DNA of 23,556 bases, from positions 1 through 23,556 of the forward strand of contig MEDY01000428.1 of NCBI GenBank assembly GCA_001724265.1, given 5' to 3'. The notes beneath the pieces are model-generated. The model saw nothing but the letters and a program-made list of their open reading frames with translations, did not search any database and was not told where the DNA came from. Source of the stretch: Rhizaria sp. SCN 62-66 (lineage: Eukaryota > Rhizaria, unplaced). The first letter of the stretch is position 1; every line of letters begins with the position of its first letter. The position numbers and the translations under genes were made by a program. This document shows, piece after piece, positions 16,070 to 23,556 of the stretch.

Positions 16070-17899
16070 ATGTCGTCCAAGGCCGCGACCTCGTCGCGCT
16101 CTGGCCGCTCTTCTGCCACTGGCCGTAGTCGCGCCGTGTCCCAGTCCCCTGCTCGCGCTCCCGCCGCCCGCGGCCGTAGCCAGAGCCGCGCGCGCCCCGC
16201 CGCCCGCGCCACTGAGCCCGCATCCGAGGACGAGGAGGAGGCCCCTAAGAAGCGTGCTTCCCGTGCCAAGTCCCCCGCGCGCGCCAAGTCGCCCGCCCGC
16301 GCTAAGTCGCCCGCCCGCGGCAAGTCGCAGGCCCGCGCTAAGTCCCCTGCGCCGGCCAAGAAGTCTTCCGCCAAGGCCAAGTCCTCGGCCAAGTCCAAGT
16401 CGCCCGCGCGCAAGCCCGCGTCGCGCTCCTCTGCAGCTGCGAAGAAGGACGAGTCCGAGTCCGAGTCCGAGTCCGAGGCCGAGGAGGCTCCTAAGAAGCC
16501 CGCGGCCAAGAAGAGCTCCACCAAGGGCGCCGCGCCCGCAAAGTCGGCCTCGGGCAAGAAGGCCGCCGAGCCGGCCCCGCGCCGCTCGCGCCGCTCTATG
16601 GGCCGCGCCGTCGATGAGGAGGAGGAGGAGTCCGAGGCTGAGGCCGAGAAGCCCGCCCCCAAGAAGTCTTCCTCCAGCAAGTCTGAGGAGCCCTCGAAGC
16701 GCTCGTCGTCGACCGCGCGCACCGCCTCGCGCTCCGGCCGCACGTCCAAGGCCGGCGAGGTCATTGCCGCCATCAACGCCGTCTCCCGCTCCTCGCGCTC
16801 CTCCGCCGCTGCCGCCGAGTCCCCCGCCGCCGCCGCCGCCGCGGCCGAGGGCACTGACGAGGTTCCGGCCGAGGTCGACTCGTCCGCCGGCGTACTCGAC
16901 GCCAAGGAGGCCCCCTTCGCCGTCACCTGCGCCTCCGCGGGCTGGTTTACGCTCGCGGCCGTGCTGGGCTACATTGCCCAGGTCGTCGTCCTCCTCTCGC
17001 TGTCGCCCGCCGCCAAGAACCTCTTCCGCCACTGCGCTGCCTGCTGCCTGCCCGCGCGCGTGATCGAGCGCATCGTCGCGCCCGTGTATTCGCCGCTCGA
17101 GCTCACCGTTGTTGTCGCCATGCTCCACGTCTTCGCCACCTTCGCGCTCAAGCACGGCGCCGCCGTCGCGAACCCCGGCTCGCGCTTCGCCCAGCGCGTC
17201 GCCGTCGTGCTCTCGCGCGCGCTCGCGGGCGTCTTCGCTGCCTGCATCTTTGTTCACCACATGCGTCACGCCGACCCCACCGCCGCCTCGGCCGCGCAGG
17301 CGCTCTTTGTCTACTCGCTCGGTTTCGCCGTCCAGGACCTCGTCGCCAACTTCTGCATCTCGTCCAACGCCAACAAGGCCGAGGCCGTCATCTCCGTCGC
17401 CGCGCTCAGCTACCTCGTCTTCTTCGCGCCCTCCGCCGCCGTCGCCGCCGCTGCCGCTGCCGCTCCCGTCGCCGCTCCCGCTGCCGCTGGTGCCGCTGGT
17501 GCTGGTGCTGCTGCCGCCGCCGCCGCCGCTGCTGCTGCCGCAAAGGCCAATGCCGTCTCCGTCGCCGCGCCCGCGCTGATCGTCAAGGCCAACGTGCCCG
17601 TGTTCGTGGTGCGCGCGCTGCAGGCCGTGCTGCTGGGCCTTGTGCTCGTGGGCTCCGTCGCCTCGGGCAACAAGTCCGCCGTCGGCCGCGCCGTCTCGGC
17701 CGCGTCCATCGCGCTGGGCTGGATCTACCTCGTCGGTTCGCTCGCGTCCGTCGTGTACATCGCCTACGTCGACTTCGTTGTCCACGGCGCCACCGTCCTC
17801 GCCTCCGGCTGCGCCACCGCCGCCACCGGCTCCGCACTCGCCGTGCTCGCCGTCCTCAGCGCGCTCAACTACGCTGACGGCTTCTTCATCGGCAAGTAA
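16070..17899 (+). CDS. KSPAR/SR-rich chromatin-type tail fused to a multi-pass membrane domain
   Basis: Encodes 609 residues, TAA stop. Residues 1-285 are a basic Ser/Arg/Lys/Ala tail broken by acidic patches (EDEEEEAP-like, ESESESESEAEE, DEEEEESEAE). It has tandem AKSPAR hexamers at residues 66-95 and other SPAR sites near residues 24 and 110. SPxR is both a CDK consensus and akin to the SPKK-type DNA minor-groove motif of H1 tails. The Ser-Glu runs look like CK2 sites. Residues about 287-609 hold seven or eight hydrophobic segments (about 287-309, 341-363, 376-398, 409-430, 437-465, 502-533, 537-575 and 590-605), with an Ala-rich linker at about 456-492. I do not recognise the membrane domain. 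The layout resembles the lamin B receptor (basic RS tail plus membrane domain) without visible homology, so an inner nuclear membrane chromatin tether is an inference. Codon bias is strong (GCC, CGC, AAG), which suggests good expression. Confidence 0.85.
   Translation: MSSKAATSSRSGRSSATGRSRAVSQSPARAPAARGRSQSRARPAARATEPASEDEEEAPKKRASRAKSPARAKSPARAKSPARGKSQARAKSPAPAKKSSAKAKSSAKSKSPARKPASRSSAAAKKDESESESESEAEEAPKKPAAKKSSTKGAAPAKSASGKKAAEPAPRRSRRSMGRAVDEEEEESEAEAEKPAPKKSSSSKSEEPSKRSSSTARTASRSGRTSKAGEVIAAINAVSRSSRSSAAAAESPAAAAAAAEGTDEVPAEVDSSAGVLDAKEAPFAVTCASAGWFTLAAVLGYIAQVVVLLSLSPAAKNLFRHCAACCLPARVIERIVAPVYSPLELTVVVAMLHVFATFALKHGAAVANPGSRFAQRVAVVLSRALAGVFAACIFVHHMRHADPTAASAAQALFVYSLGFAVQDLVANFCISSNANKAEAVISVAALSYLVFFAPSAAVAAAAAAAPVAAPAAAGAAGAGAAAAAAAAAAAAKANAVSVAAPALIVKANVPVFVVRALQAVLLGLVLVGSVASGNKSAVGRAVSAASIALGWIYLVGSLASVVYIAYVDFVVHGATVLASGCATAATGSALAVLAVLSALNYADGFFIGK
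16265..16354 (+). repeat. Tandem 18-bp (AKSPAR hexapeptide) repeat
   Basis: Five tandem units encode AKSPAR three times, then GKSQAR, then AKSPAP (residues 66-95). The units differ at synonymous positions (TCC/TCG, GCC/GCT), so the peptide rather than the DNA appears conserved. The third Ser-Pro is replaced by Ser-Gln in unit four. Confidence 0.85.
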
Positions 17900-18059
17900 G
17901 TGCGCGCGGCTTAACTTCCATGTGAGTGTCGACGACGCAACGACACCACATACTCTCACCGGACATGCGTCGCCCAGCACCCGCGCTTGTGGCGAGTGCT
18001 TGGTTTGCTTTGGGCGTCTGGCCGCGCGCGACAGTGCTGCGCGGACGCTTTCAAGCGTT

Positions 18060-18085
18060 TAACGACAAAACCACTTTTGTCGTTA
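18060..18085 (+). other. 26-nt perfect stem-loop downstream of the membrane gene
   Basis: An 11-bp perfect stem (AACGACAAAA with TTTTGTCGTT, plus one outer T-A pair) with the 4-nt loop CCAC. It starts 161 nt after the TAA at 17899. It has the same stem and loop lengths as the hairpin at 3627-3652. The shape recalls stem-loop 3' ends of replication-dependent histone mRNAs, but the sequence does not match that consensus. Confidence 0.5.
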
Positions 18086-18115
18086 GTACTCTTCGTTCTC
18101 CCGCATCTTCTCCCT

Positions 18116-18171
18116 TTGTCTCTTTCAGTCTCTGTCAGTCTCTGTTTCTCTCAGTCTCTGTCTGTTTGTCC
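18116..18171. repeat. CT-rich tract with CAGTCTCTGT repeats
   Basis: CAGTCTCTGT occurs at 18126, 18136 and 18152 inside an almost purely pyrimidine run (with T-rich ends). A simple-sequence tract in a 3' spacer with no evident function. Confidence 0.7.
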
Positions 18172-18647
18172 GCCCGTCGGTCGCTGTGCGCGGCGCCGGG
18201 CGCGCTGGCTCGCCTTGCAGCGAATCGCGCGCCTGTCACGCCCGCCGCGCACAGTGCCGCCGTGCTGCGGCTACCCTCAGTGCTGCTCCCGCGTTTGGCG
18301 ACGCCTCTTTGTTGGTGTCACTGAATGTCCGCGCATGCGCTGAACCGCAATACATTCATTGTTTAATTCACACACACTCCATATTTTTGGAATGCTAGAT
18401 CTTATTGTAATATGAACATGAGTAACATAGAGATGGAAATGTCATTGATGTATTGCAGCGATGACGCGCTCCAGATGGAAAGAGCGCGTGTCTTCTGAGT
18501 ATTTAAAGATAAAAGAGAGCAAACTTGTTTGTCTTTGTTTGAGCGTTCATAAAAGCGCGTAAAAAATCAACTCTGTACTTTGGGAATTGAGCATATCATA
18601 CTATTGCAGTGTGTTTGCGTAGTGCGTTGCGTGTGATGTCAACGGAC

Positions 18648-20614
18648 TTAGGGCTTGGTGAGCGACATCGACAGTGACATTGCAAGCGACGGCGACCGCG
18701 AGCGTCCCCGGCCACCAACGTTGGCTCCCGACTCAACCCCAGCCTGAATGTTGCTCCCAGCGGCGGCGTCCTCCTCGTCGGCGTCTGCGCTCGCACTAAA
18801 GTCGTCGCAGCCATCGCCATGCTGACTGTACTAGTCGGAGTAGTCGTTGATGTGGATCTCCTCGTGCGAGACGTCCTCGGAGACGATGTCGCCAGTCTGC
18901 ACGCGCACCGCAGTCGCCGCAAACAGCACTGGGGGGCCTTGGTCTGCCATATTATGCGCCGGCGCAGCGTCTTGCGCGCGCGTTAGCGTTGCGCTAGTGT
19001 TGGCGTCAGCGGGAGCGTCGTAAAACTCAGGCGACGTTGCACCTGTGATCGCGTTCGTGTTGAACGCGTTGTTCACGTTGGCGGGCGAGGGCGGGCCGCG
19101 CGGATGCGGGGGCGTGGCCTGGCCGCGGCCGATCCACTATTGGTGCGGCGAGACCAGCTCATCGTCACCGTCCGCGTCGGCGTTGTGTACGTTCTTCACG
19201 GCAAGAGCGAGCTGGCGCTACTACTCGTGGCGCTCTTGGAGCCCCGCGAGAGGAAGCACAGGCACTGCGACAGCGGCGCGGCCGTGGCCCGCCTGAAACT
19301 GTGAGTGGAGTTGACTGGGCGGAGGAAAGGAGCTCTCCGGGCTCGTCAACACCTCGACGTCGTCGAGCTCGCCCGCAAGCTCAGCGTCATCGGGATGCGC
19401 GGCCTCAACACCGGCATTCCCAGCAGAGTGGCGCACATCGTCTTGTGCAGCGTTGTCCTCGAAATCGGCCTCGTAGTCGTACTCGTTGCCGTTATCAGCG
19501 AAACCCGCGTCATCGTCGTCGTTGGCGCCGAGAGGGCCACTCGCTACGTTGGGCACAGAGAGTGCGCTCACGCCACGGTCGTCAGTGTAGCCTGCACCGT
19601 CTTCTGCCTCAACGGCTGCAGCGTTCGCGGAGTCCACATTTTGCGTGCTCTGCGCCTACGTGACCGGCTCATGCACACCGACGGCGGCGTGGGCGTCGCC
19701 GTTGGGGTGGGTGTCGTAGTCGTCGTTGCTGTTGAACAGGTTGCTAACGAAGGCCGCGGCGCCGTCGCCGTTGCTATGGTCGTAGTTCCGACCGTCGCGC
19801 GCCTCAGCGCTCTGCGCGCCGGCCTCCGCCCCAGCCCTCGCCTCGGCCTCATCCTGGGCCTACGCGTCGTCGATAGTGCTGTGGTGGTCCACGGCCGTGT
19901 GGAAGGCGTTCTGCGCGCTCACGCTCACCTAGACGCCCGTGTACTCGGCCTCAACGTCAGCACGGTCATCGTCGTCGTTGCCATCGTTCTCGACCGTGCT
20001 GATAGCTTCCCCATCAACGGCTCCAACACCAGCGTCAACATCAGCGTCGGCGTCGACATCGTCGTCGTGCTCGCCGTCGTCCTCGTCGTCGGGCTCGACC
20101 GTGTGCCACCCGCCGGCGCTGCCGTTGCCGGCGCTGCCGCCGGTGCCGAGGCGCGAGCGCGAGTACGACACTGACGCCGACGACGGGGAGTTGTTCAGCG
20201 CCGCCGCAACCGCGGTCGAGGCGTCGCCCGTGCCCACAGACAGGCGCGTGCGCGAGCCGTGCGCGGCCGCGGATGCGGCGGCGGCGGCCTCGGCGGCAGC
20301 CGTGGCGGCGGCGACAGCGGCGGCAACAGCGGCCGAGAGCGAGGGCCGCTGCAGCCCCTGGTGGAAGCGCGGCGCGGGCGGCGAGTTGAGCGGCGACGGC
20401 GGCTCAAAGTCGGCACTAGCGGCAGCGGCGTCGCCGCTAGCGGGCACGGAGACGTCCAGACCCTTGAGTGCGGGGGCAGACTCGGCAGGCGCGGCAGCGG
20501 AGGCAGAGTCATTCGACGCAGGCTCGGGCACGACCGACGCGAGCACTGCGGCGACAGAAGCAGCAGCAGCGGCGGCAATGGCGGCGTCCTCGACAGACGC
20601 ACTCTGCTGCTGCT

Positions 20615-20647
<33 letters not shown>

Positions 20648-23556
20648 TCTCATGCTGCTGCGGCTGCTGTTGGGGCTGCGGCTGCGCGCGCACTGCGGCG
20701 AGCGCTGCGGGCACCGGCGCCGCGGCAGCCGCAGCAGGCGCGGGCGTGCTGGGCGCGGCCGCCGTCGTCGCTGCGGAGCCCAACGCGGACTGCGACGCAG
20801 GCAGGCCCGCAGCGGCGGTGCTGTGCGCGGCGGCCGCGGCGCTCGCAGCGGTGGACGGCGCGCCGCGGGCGGACTGCGGGTACTGGCGCTGCTGTTTCTG
20901 CGCAGACGCAGGCGCGGCCCCGATCGTAGCGGCCGGCGCAGGGGTGTACGCATGCTGCTGCTGCTGTTGCTGTTGCGGTTGCGGCGGCTGGCGGTTGGCA
21001 GACACAGGCGAGTCGAACGCGTAGTGCGGCGAGTTCTGCTGCGGTTGCTGCTGTTGTTGGTTGGCGTGCGCCACAGCCCCGTCGTCGGCGCTGGGCGGCT
21101 TATACTGCGGCCAGTCGCCGGACCCGCCGAAAACGCTGCCATCACCCGCGATCGTCACAGGCGCGGTCGCCGCGGAAGCACGCGACTGCTGCTGCTGCTG
21201 CTGCTGCTGCAGCGGGTGCTGTTGCGGACCGGGCAGAGGCAGCGGTAGCGGCAGCGGCTGCGTGTCGAAAGACGCAGAGTACGAGTAGTCGCCGGCGTTG
21301 GGAGCCGGGGCTGCGGGGTGGTTCGGGCTGAAGCCGCCACTGTAGCTGTAGCCGTTGCCGTGGCCGAACCCAGCTCTTCCGCCCTGCTGCTGTTGCTGCT
21401 GCTGTTGCTGTTGCTGTTGCGAGTTGGCCAGCTGCTCCTCGAGCTCCACGATGCGGCGCACCGCGGCGGAGCGCAGCGCCTCGTACGCGCGCGTCACGGT
21501 CGCCTCGCCCTCGGGCGCTGCAGACGCGGACGTGGACACCGTCGCAGACGAGGCCGCCGCGTGCGGCGCGTGCTGGGCCGCGTGCGGCATGTGCTGGGCC
21601 GGGACCGGGGCGGCGACAGCGGCTGCGGCGGCGGGGAGGCGCCAGTGGCTGTAGCGGTCCTCGGGCGACTGCAGCGGCTCGCCGCGCGCGGACCGTGGCG
21701 TGGCCGATGCCGGGCTGGCCGAAGAGGCCGCGGGCGCGAACGCGGTCAGCGACGCGTGCGTGGGCGCGTAGGTGTACGGCGCGGGCCTGGGCGGGCTGGC
21801 GCCGTGCATCGCGCGAAGCTTGTGCTCCATGTGCGCGAGCTGGCCCCGCGCGGCCGCGGCCTCGGCCGTCGCGGCATCGGCGCGCGCGGCGGCGGCGGCG
21901 GCGGCGCGGTCGGCGTCGTCGGCGCGGCGCTCCCACGCGGCGGCCGTGGCGCCGCAGCGTTCCAGCTCGTCGACCACGGCGCGCGTCTGCCCGGCCCACC
22001 CGGCGGCCTCGGCGCGCGCGCGGGAGAGCTCCTCGAACAGCTCCGCGGCGCGTGCGTCGGCGGCGCGCGCGCGGTCCGCGACGCCCGCCATGGCGCGCTG
22101 CGCGGCGAAGGCGGCTTCGTCGTTGCGCCGCTCCGTAGCCTCGCGCCGCAGCCGCTCCTCGACCAGCGCGGCCTCACCCGCGGCCGCGCGTGCGCTCGCG
22201 TCGCCGGCCTCGCGCGCCAGCGCCGCGGCGCGGGTCTCGGCCGCCTCCAGCGCCGCGGCCAGCACCCCGCAGCGCGCGGCCGCGGCCTCGGCCTCAGAGG
22301 CCGCAGAGCGCACGGCGGAGCACCAGCTGTTCTCCGCCGCGGCCGTCGCGGTCGCGGCCGAGGTCGCGGCGTCGGCAGCAAGCGCGCCCGCTGCGGCCTC
22401 GGCGGCGGCGCAGCGAGCCTCGGCGGCCAGACAGCGGCGCTCGGCGGCCTCGGCGGCCTCGGAGAGCGCGGCACGCTGCTGCGTCAGCAGCGACGCCTTC
22501 TGCACCAGCGCGCCCGTCTCGGCGCTGCGCTCAGCCAGCGCGCGCGACAGCAGCTGGCAGCGCGCGAACAGCTCGCGCTCCAGCGGCGATGACAGCGCCG
22601 CAGCCAGCGGGCCCGCGGTCTGTGCGCTCTCGCCAGGTGTGGCGCTGCTGCGCCCGGGCGACAGCGCGGTCGCGGAGCCCGCGCCGGCGACGGGCGCGTG
22701 TAGCGCGAGCGACAGCGGGGCCAGCTTAGCGGTCAGCGCCACGGCGCTCAGCCCGGCGTTCGCATCCCCGGCAGCGCTCTCGACGTCCTTGGCGGCGGCT
22801 GCGGCGGCGGCCGCGGCCTCAGCGGCGGCGGCAGCGGCGGCGGCGGCGGCCTCGAGCTCGTCCTTGAGCGCTGCGCGCTCGGCCTCGAGCATCGCCACAC
22901 GGCCCGCGGCCTCGGCGGCGCTCGCGGCCACGCGCGCCTCGGCGGCCTCCTCCGCGGCCGCCAGCTCAGCCTCAGCGGCGGCGCTCGCGGCGCGCGCGGC
23001 GGCGGCCTCGGCGCGCGCGTCCTCAGCGGCGGCCTGCGCTGCGGCCGCGGCAGCACTTAGCTTAGCCTCGCGCTCAGCGGCGTGGGCGGCCTCGACACGG
23101 GCGTCCTCAGCCGCGGCCTCAGCGGCGGCTTCGGCGTCCGCGGCGGCGGCCTCAGCAGCCTCCGCGGCGTCGGCCTCGGCCCTGCGCGCGGCGGCGGCCT
23201 CGAGCTCGGCGAGCCTGCGCGCATCGGCGAGCTGCTCGCGCACCGCGGCCGTCTCGGCCTTGGCACCCGCCACGGCCTGCAGCGCCGCCGCGGCGTCCCC
23301 GCGCGCGGCCGCAGCCTCAGCGCGCGCCTTGATCGTCTCCTCGGCGGCCTCGGCGGCGACGGCCTCGAGGCTCTCGGCGGCCGCGTGCGCCTCGGCCAGC
23401 GCCCGCGCGGCCGCCGCAGCCGCCGCGTCGCGCGCGGACACGGCGTCGGACAGGGAGAGCACGCGGTCCGCCTGCTGGCCGGCCGCCCCGCGCAGCGCGT
23501 CCAGGTCGCGCACGGCCGCGTCGCCCGCCGCGCGCGCGGACTCGGCGGCGGCCTCG
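18648..23556 (-). CDS. Large coiled-coil/polyQ/acidic protein, 5' partial, seven in-frame TAG codons
   Basis: Open on the minus strand from the window edge to TAA 18648-18650, at least 1635 codons, interrupted only by TAG. In order from the edge: an Ala/Glu/Arg-rich coiled coil (about 23555-22800) with repeated AEDARxEAA-like units; a Ser/Pro-rich linker; a second coiled coil (about 22600-21820, with YEALRSAAVRRIVELEEQLA as a last helix near 21430-21490); a Gln/Pro/Ser-rich region with polyQ runs (20604-21419); an Ala/Ser region; then Asp/Asn/Glu-rich sequence from about 20160 to the end, finishing RSRSPSLAMSLSMSLTKP. The C-terminal 427 codons hold TAGs at 19929, 19860, 19656, 19221, 19218, 19137 and 18831 and no TAA or TGA. 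Composition stays coding-like until TAA 18648, where it turns AT-rich. I do not recognise a family. The layout suggests a cytoskeletal, basal-body or scaffold protein, by analogy only. If TAG is a stop, the gene ends at 19929. Confidence 0.75.
18831..18833 (-). other. In-frame TAG, context DYSD-TAG-YSQHGD
   Basis: The last of the seven. About 60 coding-like codons follow before the TAA at 18648. They include an RSRSPS stretch and the acidic DADEEDAAA. Confidence 0.65.
19137..19139 (-). other. In-frame TAG, context VSPHQ-TAG-WIGRG
   Basis: The same frame continues on both sides. The next codon is TGG. No TAA or TGA lies between this and the neighbouring TAGs. Confidence 0.65.
19218..19223 (-). 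other. Tandem in-frame TAG-TAG, context QERHE-TAG-TAG-RQLALAV
   Basis: Two consecutive TAG codons in an otherwise open frame. A tandem stop would be hard to read through by leakage, so if the downstream part is translated this favours a true sense meaning. Confidence 0.65.
19656..19658 (-). other. In-frame TAG, context HEPVT-TAG-AQSTQN
   Basis: It separates two Asn/Asp/Ala-rich stretches of the same composition. The next codon is GCG. Confidence 0.65.
19860..19862 (-). other. In-frame TAG, context TIDDA-TAG-AQDEAEA
   Basis: Followed by an acidic Ala/Glu stretch like that earlier in the protein. The next codon is GCC. Confidence 0.65.
19929..19931 (-). other. First in-frame TAG of the coiled-coil gene, context EYTGV-TAG-VSVSAQN
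   Basis: The stop that standard-code annotation would choose. GC-rich, acidic coding-like sequence continues in the same frame for another 427 codons. Confidence 0.65.
20604..21419 (-). repeat. PolyQ-coding CAG/CAA repeat region
   Basis: Several separate glutamine runs on the minus strand: 12 Gln at 21384-21419, 8 at 21186-21209, shorter runs near 21050 and 20960, and 9 at about 20619-20645 followed by EK and three more near 20604. CAG and CAA are mixed in several runs, which limits slippage. No TAG occurs inside any run. Confidence 0.85.

Larger units (their letters stand above)
17900..18647. other. Convergent 3' spacer
   Basis: About 750 bp between the TAA of the membrane gene (+) and the inferred TAA of the coiled-coil gene (-). 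The first 450 bp are moderately GC-rich and contain a 26-nt hairpin and a CT-rich repeat tract. The remainder is AT-rich. A 132-codon open frame at 17926-18324 overlaps the hairpin and the CT tract and does not look like a gene. No RNA gene was recognised. Confidence 0.55.

Noticed and set aside
17926-18324. 132-codon plus-strand frame after the membrane gene
   Set aside because: It runs through a hairpin and a CT simple repeat and gives Ser/Leu/Phe low complexity there; more likely 3' UTR and spacer.
18648-19931. Leaky stop-codon readthrough
   Set aside because: None of the TAGs is followed by the CAR-YYA type context known to promote leakage, and one site is a tandem TAG-TAG. Seven successive leaks would give almost no product.
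19305-20174. 289-codon plus-strand frame rich in Val
   Set aside because: It is the codon-aligned antisense of the Asp-rich minus-strand coding sequence (GAC gives GTC), so its Val runs are a by-product.
20604-21419. CTG/TGC repeats on the plus strand as a CRISPR or satellite array
   Set aside because: There are no unique spacers and no constant repeat unit. They are glutamine codons of the minus-strand gene.

Overview
The window looks like nuclear DNA from a microbial eukaryote (a protist or alga) whose group I cannot fix. The evidence is long, apparently intronless, very GC-rich genes on both strands, separated by 0.5-1.7 kb of clearly AT-richer DNA. Two eukaryote-type proteins are recognisable: a Golgi-type nucleotide-sugar transporter and a CCA-adding enzyme with a mitochondrial-type presequence. 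There is no operon structure, and I saw no mobile element, CRISPR array, rRNA or tRNA.

Layout: (1) 1-93, the last 30 codons of a lysine-rich protein. (2) 94-1793, an AT-rich spacer ending in a pyrimidine-rich leader. (3) 1794-3524 (+), a nucleotide-sugar transporter of the SLC35A type with an unusual His-rich tail. (4) 3525-4645, a convergent spacer with T-tracts and hairpins. (5) 4646-11401 (-), a 2251-residue alanine-rich protein with one N-terminal membrane segment, function unknown. (6) 11402-12125, a divergent promoter region. (7) 12126-15533 (+), a tRNA CCA-adding enzyme whose frame holds two in-frame TAG codons. (8) 15534-16069, a spacer and promoter. (9) 16070-17899 (+), a KSPAR/SR-rich basic tail fused to a 7-8 pass membrane domain. 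(10) 17900-18647, a convergent spacer. (11) 18648-23556 (-), the 3' part of a large coiled-coil/polyQ/acidic protein that runs off the window and carries seven in-frame TAG codons.

The main discovery candidate is that TAG appears to be a sense codon here. Nine in-frame TAGs occur in two unrelated genes, including one tandem TAG-TAG, and no in-frame TAA or TGA occurs before the inferred ends. In the CCA-adding enzyme the catalytic residues lie on both sides of the first TAG. In both genes the GC-rich coding composition ends exactly at a TGA or TAA, not at a TAG. All six gene ends in the window use TAA (five) or TGA (one). One TAG sits in the Gln phase of a Thr-Gln repeat, so glutamine is the favoured meaning, with leucine second. 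Introns, readthrough and pseudogenes remain alternatives that RNA or peptide data could settle.

The genes do not form a pathway. They look like independent housekeeping and structural genes: secretory-pathway sugar transport, tRNA maturation, a possible nuclear-membrane chromatin tether, and two giant low-complexity proteins.
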